A stretch of 64,000 bases of DNA, from positions 34,319,191 to 34,383,190 of the forward strand of contig NC_035161.2 in assembly GCF_001659605.2 (NCBI RefSeq), written 5' to 3'. A program made the translations under genes and the position numbers. A model generated the notes under the pieces. It made no database searches and had not been told where the DNA came from. It worked only from the letters and a program-made list of their open reading frames with translations. Source of the stretch: Manihot esculenta (Eukaryota; Streptophyta; Magnoliopsida; Malpighiales; Euphorbiaceae). Position 1 is the first letter of the stretch; every line of letters starts with the position of its first letter. Below are positions 37,406 through 47,850 of this stretch, piece by piece.

Positions 37406-40400
37406 ATGTCATCAGATTCTTTCCAACCTGGTTGCCCACCAGATCCAAATCCAATCAACGCCTACTATTCCACAGATGAAGCAGCCACCATTGCTTGCTG
37501 CTCCTCTTCCTCCACCATTACCACGTCTTCACCGCCTGTTGATATTCCTCTCTCTTGGCCTCCCGATGTCAAGAGCTCTCTCGATTGGATTCGAGACCTT
37601 CTTGCTCTTCTTAGCTTGGATGGTATCTTTTGACACTGCTTCTCTCTCAAGATTTCATTTCTGTCAGCTCCGGACTTGTCAAGGGATTTGGATGCTTTTC
37701 CCTCTATTATTAATTCATTTATCACCATGTATGGACTAATGATCTATGCACTCTCTAACCGCTTCTATCCTTTTTCTAAATTGCTTTTCTGGAGAATTAG
37801 AAGTGCATGAATCCAATACCTGGACGATATTTTATGCAATAAAAATTAAGCATCATAGCTCAAGCAATTATATAATAAGCTATTAATTTGCATTTCCTAT
37901 TGGATGAGTTTGAAAGCAAGCTAGAAATTGTTTCTGGAATCTTACTAATACTATAATCTAAAATTGATCTGGGGCGATAAATATTCTTTTGAACATTTCA
38001 ATTCATTGAGGATATGAAAGGAAATTTTTAAAGATTATTTTTGCAATTGAAAGAAGATCTAGCCATATGAGTTGACTTCAATTTTTCTAACCTTTCTTTT
38101 TATTACAGCGATCCCAAGTGGCACCGAAATTTTTTTAGTTAATTAGATGTTACAGGACTAATTACTTCGACGCCATTTTTTAAACAAACAACGGAGAACT
38201 CGGAACAATTGTTAGGACACAGGATTCTATCTTTTGCAACAAAAACATCCCTTCATGTTTATTTTGTGGATCATTTTGCTAAGGCACTACGGTTCTTGAT
38301 AATACTAGCTTTATTCAAGCAGCCTTTTGGGTTTCTAATTTAATTTATTCAATTGCTTAGTGTAAACTTTACTTAATTCTTTGTTAACTTGTGGACCTCA
38401 TTAATGTTTTTTTTTTTTGGTCTGAGAATTGTTATCTTCAGGATGCTAATGCTTATTTTGTGCTTAAAACTTGATCTTTGGCTTTTCTTGATAACCAAAG
38501 AATATCTACGAGAATGTTTTGCCGGGTCTTTTTGCCTCAAAGGGTGTATCTCCTCCGTGGCACATCTGTTTATGGCTTTGAGAAGGAAGTTCTGGCAAAG
38601 TATAATGATAAAGGTACGCATGTATATAGGAAGTGCTTGGGATCTTTGAAGGGCTTCTCTTAGCCTCTATTATAGCTGGCCGTGTATATACCGCTCATGG
38701 GTCCGCAGTGTCTCTGTCACCCAATCAAAGAGATCCAAAGGAAAGAAGAACCGAAGAATCATATTTCATCCTGAGTCCACCCCCCTATCACTTGGTTGTT
38801 TTGAGGAATTGTCCAAGGCTCGAAGATCAGTTCTAGACCCTCCATGGGAAGGTTTGAACCTGATTCCTGGTGATGTTTTATGGACTGATCCAACAATGCA
38901 ACCTGGACTTTCTCCAGATAAAGAAAGAGGCATTGGTCTAATTGTGGGGGCCAGATAGGATTGAAGAATTTTTGAAAAAGTTTCAGCTAAAGGTGGTGCC
39001 ATATTTGGATTTTCTTTTAAGCTGAGGTAGTTGTTCTATAATATCTGTCAACTTTGGCATGCTATTGGATGGTTTTGGTTGCTTGCAAATTTCTGTGGAT
39101 ACTTAACAAGAGTTTTTAAGTATATAAAAACTTTCAGAACATTCATGCTCTCTTAATTAAAATTTTCAATTTTCAGAATTTAATAATTTTGAGATCTCTC
39201 TGCCCCACCATGATCCCCCTCGGCCCCTCCTGCATGCGCCATTCAGTGTACCCTTCCAAGTTGACATTGTAATATTGTATTGATTATTCTGAATATACTT
39301 GTGAAGATCTTTGCCAAATTTTATACAATAATTGAGAAAAAAAATCCTTTATTGTGTATAAATTTGAGTTGTGAAAAAATGTAGTTTGTGTCTATATTTA
39401 CATTATCAAGATTTCAGCTATTAACATTGTGAACAAGCTGGTGTAGAACTGTTAGAATGCTGATATCACAATCATGTTTTGTTGCTGTTGTTGGTGTAGC
39501 TAATAATCAGATCCCATGAAGGTCCCGATGCGAGAGAAAAGAGGTCTGGTCTTGCAGGAGTGGATGAAGGGTAGACCATAGATCATGTCGTGGAGTCTGG
39601 AAGGCTAATAACGGTGTTTAGTGCTCCAGACTACCCACAATTTCAGGTTTCCTTGAATTATCCTTTCTGATACTGTACTCTTCTCTGATTCCATATTTAC
39701 CCCTTGATATTTTATATGGGAAGATAAAAGTTTTGCATCCTTTGGCTTAGATATGGTGTTTTGTTCATGTGTTAAATATTTCATATTTGAATAGTGTAGT
39801 TTACATGTGTGTTTGTGTCCTGTGCATATAGTTCACCTCAGGCCTATTATTAGACCTGAAAATAGTTGATGTCTATGTTTCCATTGTTGTACATTCAAAT
39901 GAAACTAACATTGAGAGAAAGAGTACTCATTCTTTAAAGTTAGGAGAAAAAGAAAAAGAAATATTGCTGAATGAAGATGATTTTAATGAATGAAATATCT
40001 GGCACAAACGATAGGAAAGTTAGTTTTGGAATGGTTAGAACACAATTTGGTAAATGGTTTATGGTTTCTTTTTTTCTTCTTGCGATTGTTTGGAGGAAAA
40101 AAATGAGAACCTTGGTTTCCTTATTGAAACTGATTCTTGAAGAAGTAGAGAGAAAACGATTTTGTTCTTTTTTATTTCTGGCTTAATGACTTAGATGACA
40201 GATACATTCCATAAATAGAGTAGTCTGTAACTAATCTTAGCTGATAACCACTAAATACAAAAACCAAGTGTAACTTAAATTTCTTATCACTAAATACATC
40301 TCCTCAAATATTTATGAGTTATCTCTCCACTGCCTTATCTCTCCAACAACACTTATCACTCCAAGCTCACAGAAAGGAAAGGCAGTCTAATAATCTTGTT

Positions 40401-40626
40401 TGAATTGATTATCTTCAACACTAATCCCTTTGACAAATTACCAAGGATGGTTTGAAAAATGGACTTAGCATGCTTACAGTATCTACTGGTTTAAGGCATT
40501 GATTTTTCCGCCCTGCTTAAGTACATGTTCTTTAATACTTGCATTACTTTTACAGGTGAACGCCTATTTTATGACTATGAAGATGTGATTGATTATGATG
40601 AAGAATTGGACTCGCTTCGATGGTAA
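37406..40626 (+). pseudogene. Unprocessed pseudogene of a PP7-type serine/threonine phosphatase
   Basis: Pieces of a plant PP7 phosphatase appear in order on one strand. 37406-37633 carries an ATG and LSWPPDVKSSLDWIRDLLAL, then a stop. 38530-38700 reads VFLPQRVYLLRG, TSVYGFEKEVLAKYNDKG, HVYRKCLG...YTAHG. About 38790-38990 holds a frameshifted stretch like SVLDPPWEG.NLIPGDVLW. 39500-39646 reads LIIRSHEGPDAREKRSGL...SGRLITVFSAPDYPQFQ with an in-frame TAG at 39572. 40556-40626 reads LFYDYEDVIDYDEELDS and stops. The metal-binding motifs GDIHG and GDYVDRG are not found, and NHE is deleted (LLRG runs straight into TSVYGFEK). Intron-like gaps with splice sites remain, so it arose by DNA duplication rather than retroposition. 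PP7 acts in light and heat signalling; this copy cannot be active. Confidence 0.85.
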
Positions 40627-41601
40627 ATGCTACATAAAGACCGTTACAGGTTTTGTAAGAAAATCAGCAAAGTTTTCAATTTTTTTATGTTATTTTTGTT
40701 GTGAATGCCTATCTGTCCATGATTTTGTATCAATTACTTGCTTGTTTCAAGTAGTTCTGTTGCTAGGTGCCTTTACGAGAACTTATAATCAGATGTTATT
40801 TCTATTGTGTATGTCTTCGTGATGGGCGCTTTCGCAGGGCCTGTTCAGATATAAAACTTGGTTAAAAAGAACCGATTTCATAGGAGCTTGTTCTTTTTGT
40901 TACTTTTGGCCATAGTTACACTTGCATCACTGTTGTTTCATTTTATTTCATTTTATGAAGACTTCGCATGAGCAACATTCCCCTATTCTTTCAAGGGTGT
41001 GGAGGTTGAACCTGGATATGTGAAACACCGCCCCCGGGGGGGGGGGGGGGGGGGGGGGGTTAAGAGGCATTTTACAGCCGCAAAATGGAGAACGTGGATG
41101 AGGAAGAGTTGCTTCACAAGCAAATGCCTTCAACCAAAACTTTTTCCAGATATTTGTAATATTTTAAGAACTTAAATCTGAAGAATGTTTCACATTTCCA
41201 AATTTTAGGTTTAAACAGGTAGAAAGTACGCTTTAATAACCATGATACAAAACCACATCCATTACGGGCTACAATTGGACTCGTTGCAAACCGACATCCA
41301 TTACACGTTTTGTGACTCATTTGAAATGGTAATAACATGTGGAAGAAAACTAATTGTAAAAAAACATTAGCCTACAAAGTCTACCATATGCGAGTAACAT
41401 GGAAACAGCTGCCTAACAAAGGCGTAAGAAAAAGTAAATGGAAAACGAAAGAGCTATATATGAAAAGCCTCCTAGCTAAACATTAAGAAACTTTAATAAT
41501 CTACCATCTATTAGAAGTCGCATGCATCAGAGTTCAAAACTGAAAATGTGGGATTCTGGGGGGGGAATGGACACAAGACATTTGTTAAATTAAACTCCTA
41601 T
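40627..41601. other. 3' flank of the PP7-like pseudogene and 3' UTR of the ARID gene
   Basis: No supported gene. The right part, up to 41601, is the probable 3' UTR of the leftward ARID gene. The main oddity is the C5-G24 run at 41031-41059. Confidence 0.45.
41031..41059. repeat. C5-G24 homopolymer
   Basis: Five C followed by 24 G in an otherwise AT-rich region. It explains the proline-rich short ORF on the reverse strand. G runs of this length are often mis-sized in assemblies, or mark joins. Confidence 0.85.
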
Positions 41602-44600
41602 CTACTCTGACTGCTCATATGGGACACGAACAAATAGTTGTCCATGCAGGGTGACCACAGCTGAAGTTTGATGTGGGTCAATCCTCGAGGGTAAGCTAAC
41701 CACCTGGCAAGACAAAAGAAAATGAGCTAGTAATGCCTACTTGATGAGGAAATGGCCAAAACCCAGGTCCATGATGCCTATTCTTAGGACAAAGTACCTT
41801 TCTGAAGGGGGTAACACCCCAAGGATTTTCAGGATGCTCAGGCTCACCACTGATGACCAGTCGCCCTGCTGGATCTGATTGAACACGAACCTGAGTTTGA
41901 AAGCAATGTTTTTAGCTGGACACAGGGATGCACAAACCGAGATTATAGCAACTGCCGTACTTACATGCATAATTTGGTAAATAAACTTTGCTTTAACCAA
42001 TCTTCTAATCCAACAATTAATCTCATTGGCTGCATTCCATTATCCATAATGCACATTCTCATAAAACATTGTGGGGAATGGATTCACAGGTGTAATAGCT
42101 AAGCAAACAGAACATTAACTGTCTTAGGAGCGTACTTACGGCTAAGGTTCACAAGCTCATGCATAATGAGTTTGCCATTCATTTGACTCCATTATCGTAC
42201 ATAGCTATAACAAAAGCTGATGTCCTTCAGACTGCCAAAAGTTGAAATGGCGGCACCAAATAGGTATACGCTAGAGAACATTAAGTAATTGACTAAAGCA
42301 TTAAGCACCTAGAAAGTAGAAATGGCCTAGCAACCTCTAGTTCGACCTCACAATAGCAATTATAATCAGGTGGTAACTGTTTGATGATTCTAAATGACAC
42401 TAGGATACCTTCCAAAAGTGAAATAACTGAACACATTGGTAAGGTAAGAAACTTAAAGCTGATTTAAGGTACTTACCTCTTCACGAAGAAGCCCTGGCAC
42501 CAAAGCATATACCTCAAAGCAATCTTTCTGTAGATACATATAATTTCAATTGAACTAAGAATTTATAAAGGTTTTACTAGTGCTTTCAATTCAAATGGAG
42601 ATGCAGGAACTTACCGTTCTCTGTACATTGACCTTCACCCAATCTGCTGGAGGTCCAAGGTCAATCACCTCTACATCCAATCTAATATAATAGCACCAGC
42701 ATTAACAATATTCAATCAATACCAATTTGCGAAATATGTTTGACATAATTTTCAACTTAAATAAATCTTTAAAACCACTAGGCACAGAATCTTAACTGTG
42801 GTTTAGATGTTTTGGTGCGTGCAGCTTTGACAGCATGTTCCATGTAAGATGGTTTCTTGCGTTTGAGTAAACCTGAGTTATGAGTTATCATGAAGGTTCA
42901 ATTGGAAACTGGTTTAAGCTTTTACAAGAAAAAGCAATAATATATCATAAGAAAGTAATAACCCTGTTACTTACTAAGGCTTTTAAGCTGTTTTTCACGC
43001 TTTTGTAAAGATGGAGAATTCTTATCCTACAAAATAAGGAGACCTTATTTTCTATACAAATATGTTCCATTACAAGAATAGGCATGAGAAAACAAATTAG
43101 TGAACACCACAAAATACTACTTTCAACAGACCTTAATGATAGGATCACTAACTTCTCCATTACCAAGCAGACGTTGTGAGTGCCAACCCTGCATTGCACG
43201 TGCTGCAGCATCTCTTCGGGCTCTACCCGATCCAGGTGGCTAAATCATATCAGCAAAAATAAAGAATACTTGTAAAGGTGATGATTTTTGGAAAAAGGGA
43301 AAGAAGACTTGCAATCCTATTGTTAAGACATTTAACAAGACCACCTTGTCAAACTTAATAAATTTTGGCTCCATTTCTTATGCAAAAAGTCGCTAGTCTA
43401 TGAAAAATATTTCTAAGGAAATCATTTTTTAAGAAATCGACTATTTTTTGTTGTTTGATTATCATAAAGTAAATTAAGCTCCCATGTCTTCCACTGGAAA
43501 GCGTTGTCATTTTTGACATTTTAGGCATCAACAAAGAGATTTCTTTCTTAGCCAAAAGAAAAGCAAACCTAATTTCCAAAAGTTTGACAAAATTTTCCAT
43601 TGCTTATGTAATTTGTCTCTATGTTAAGAGAGAAAAATAAGTAGTCATTGAAAATTCAAATATTTCCATATAATCGATTCTTTTGTTTTTGGAAAAAAAA
43701 GTTTATACGAATTTTACAGAACATTTTAAATGCTAGAAAATATTTTCCAATAAATTTCAGGATCGCAATCAAACAATAGAAAATAAGTCATTTTCATAGA
43801 AAATGCTTTCACAAAAATCAGTGTTAAGCTCACAGGGCGCAAAATTGTCTGCTAGATTCTAACATTTGGAGTACATTGAGATATTAGTTCTCTTTTAAAT
43901 GTTTGGACCTATTTATAGTTGGATGTGAAAGAAAATTACTCACAAAAAATAAATTGTGATTGTCACCAGCAGGCAGCTGTGTTTGATAGACTAATGGGTA
44001 CTTCTATGTTATTTCTTTATAGGTTCTTCCATTTTAATAAATTTGTCGAAGTCCAGAAAACTATTGCCTTCTGAAATTGGGAGGTCAAAATCCTTGAAAA
44101 TGACTTGAACAATTCTCCCAAGTGCTCTAAATATCAGAAAATGCACAAAAAAATGCATATTATGTGAAACAGAATCTTATGATAAGATTTAACCACTAAA
44201 GCTCTTTAAACATCATATTATTGTAAAACTTTTGAGACAAAGATGTTAGGTAGGAAGATTCAATTTGTGCTTATCAAACCCAGCCCAAAATTTGATGCTG
44301 TTGGGAGAGCTATATTGATCATTATGTGTGTTGTACTAGTGAAACCACTAACAAAGACTTCACAGCATTAAACATGCTGCAAAAGAGCAGAGAGAGAGAA
44401 GGAGGGGGCCCCCACAAGTCCTAATACCAAATTGAACACTATTTAGTAGGTGCAATATGTGAAATTCAAATTTTACCTGATTGTCAACATTCATGGGCTC
44501 TGAATTGGAAGCAAGGGGTATGCTAAGCTCACCGCCACATGTTTTATGTCTTTCATAATCAAGAAGTGCCTAGAAAATAAAACATACCGAGTCATCAATA

Positions 44601-47600
44601 TCTGTGAGATCATATAAGCACAAATTTCAGCATAGGAAACAAATCTGCACTATTAGCATATAGTTGCAGCTAAAGGAGAATTCAAAAGGGTACATGGAAA
44701 TTTCAAATTTTGTAAAGAATGCTCAAAATTATAGAAGAAAAATAATTGAGCAATTTAACTTTCCAATTTCATTTCACATAATTTAAATAGTTAATTTATA
44801 ATTCATGCAGTTAGCCACCAAAATGTTGATTTTCATGCATATTTCTTTATGTTGTCAATGTGCAACACAATACACATGCAGGATATAATTTAATGAACAT
44901 AAGCTCTTCACCATGGATCTACTCGTGATGGCTCATATTATCTTTTTCACTTTTGTAGTTCTGTAAAATTATCCTCTTCTAACCTCCTTCTAAATACTTT
45001 ACAACTATCATTTTTCCTTTCTCCTGTCCTCTCTCTCTCCCCCTCACTCCATTTCTCTGGTTTTTAATGGAGAACATCTCTTTTCCCTCCTATTCCCATT
45101 TTTCCACACTGACAGCTCACTACTCTTTTCCTTATTTTTCTAGTTTCTAAAGCACATCTTCATCTTTAGCAGTTTCTCTATATAAAAATTTCAAGCAAAT
45201 CTAACATCAAATATATCTTTTGTTTCACTGCTCAACTTAAATCTGGCTTTAAGTATCTTACATTTCTCATTACAATTAAACTTTAATCCTGAACTAGTTG
45301 AAGTCGATTATATGGATATTTTAGCCATTCAGCTCTATTGCAGACTTCTGCATTAATAATTTAATATTTAAAAGTTATAAATCTTTTGATATTACTTTTC
45401 TCCACTTCATTTTACGTTCCCCCTTTTCCCTTGTCACTCCCAAGTCCTTACATTAATTTATTACATTTCCCTTTAAAAACATTTGATTCTCCATGTTGTA
45501 CATAATAAATCATCTTGACACCCTCATTTTATCCCCAATTTGTGCTGCATGTACTCTTGGCCACACTCATCTTGTGGATGTGTGGTACCTTAAATGCTCA
45601 ACATTCACTCCCATAACAATATTGCTGGCTACTGGCCTAAACACAGTTCTATAAACTTTCCCTTTCACTTTGTTTGGTGTCATATATTCACATCTTATAT
45701 TTCTCATTATGATTACAAATTTACAACTAAGAGGAAAACAAGACACTAACTCGATGTTGTATGCATGACTTCATACAATAAAATGCATTGAATGTATGTG
45801 TGTGTGGGGGGGGTTCAAACTTATGCCAAACGTTTACATAAATCACCTATAAAGGAACAACAAATTAAAAGCAAACAGAAAATATGAACATTTTCCATCC
45901 AAAATCACCTTCTCATAAAACCCTCGAAATGTCCATGAGACAGTTGTACATGTCCTGCATAGAAAAGAAGAGCACAAAATGTTACAAAATGTTAAATATG
46001 TAGGCAGAAAATTTCAAGCATCAGATGGTAAACATGTAGCAATATGGTATTTCCATCATTTTATTAGTGACTAATACTATGTCTCAAGAAAAGACCATAA
46101 TCATGTACTGTGCCTGGATATGAAAATCAGTTGCTGGATTGCCTAAGCATTCCCTGCGGAAGTGTTTTAGGCCAAATGATATTTGAATTGTTTGAATACA
46201 CACGGGTGTGCATATATGAGTAAATATTCCCATTTTCCCACTTTATTACTTTCATCAAGTTGCTCCTCTAATCTCTTCTTTATTGTCATGTATACTGAGA
46301 ATATTAAGTATATGAATTTCACTTTAGGTGCAAAAAGAAATTGCAATTAAAATAAGAAATTACTTTTAACAATATTTCTCTATTGTCTAACCAAAGCATA
46401 AGGAAAAAAAAAATCATTTTGGCCAATTTCAACCAGCTTTGATGAAACTCAATGACTAATATTGCAAACATTTGAAATTTAGAGGAATTTACTAAACCAA
46501 ACGAGGGTTTTTCTTTTTTCTTTTTTTTCTTAAAAAAAAAAATTCCTTTAGTGATTTAGCACCCACTACTCACTAGCAATTCCAAACATGCACACATGGC
46601 AAGGCAACATTGAGGAGGTCTACATGAATTTCAAAGTTCTGACCCGTTGTTGATGTGGGAAGCAAGAGGCTTGCTCTAGAGCACAATTAACCACAGAATC
46701 TTCTAAATATGCTAAAATTGAGGGCAAGGATTTGGACTGCATAATATTCTTGTTTAGAAGCGTTCATCTACTTTCACATTAATTGTGGTAATATTTTCTT
46801 TTCGAGGATTAAGGATATTTTGGCAAGGTTCAAATTTCTAGCAATTAGCCGTGTGTATCAATGTTTTCAAATGAAGTTTTTGGGGCATACAAATAATACA
46901 TGTAATATATAATAGTTTTGGTGGCTGTCTACTCCATTATTTTTAATTTTCAGCTGTAGGATCCAATATCTCTATAAGCGTATCAATCTTCAAGAATATA
47001 AAATAATAAACAAAGAAGCAGCATATACCAATAATATAATGTGTATTGGTTCATCAAACTTATTAGTAACCAGAACACACACAGTTGCTTACTTTGGGGG
47101 TTTGAAGGATTCTCCCACTTGCCGCCACAACTTGCATGAAGTCACCTACTCCATCAAAAGAAAACTTATGAGCATATTAGAAACATGGTCCAAGAAAATT
47201 AAAATTTCAAATGAAACAACCTCATGCAGAATACTGCAGGCCTTAAATAATATATAACCAAAATAAATTTCCAAAAGAAAAGAGAGAGTGAATTGTATCA
47301 CTTTATTGTAAAGATTCATTTATAGAAGATGCCTACATAGATACAGATATTAATATTAAACAGCACAGCAACAATGAAAAGTTTCTTCAAGCAAAAGAAA
47401 GCAGAAAAATTTGTACCATTCTTAAGATCCCTTTTCTCGTTTCTCCTTTTCCTAGAAAGCTAATGAGTGAATTAAAATTACTAACTTCATTTCCATGTTA
47501 TGAGTGGTACTTACAGCACCAAAATAATTTCCAGTTATCAATTAAGGAAAATACGGAATTGCAAATTTACAACAATATTCTAACTTGCAAAAGCTAATTG

Positions 47601-47809
47601 AAGATTGCTCACTCTGTGTCACGTACTATAGGAAATGGTACCAGGATAGAAGGAATAGTTGGCAGTTAAGAATTAGTTGTAACTGGTGGGAAAGTAGTTG
47701 AGATAGCAGTTATCCTGTTATAATGTAACCAGAAGTAGTTACAGCAGTTACTAAGCCGCTATATAAGGTGGAGAAGAGTCTTGTATGAACTATTCCAGAA
47801 TTACAAGAA

Positions 47810-47850
<41 letters not shown>

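Noticed and set aside
37406..40626. Functional PP7 phosphatase
   Set aside because: In-frame stop at 39572, frameshifts, and loss of the GDIHG, GDYVDRG and NHE motifs.
43355..43600. 81-codon reverse ORF in an ARID intron
   Set aside because: Lies within a MITE-like AT-rich repeat and between two well-supported splice sites.
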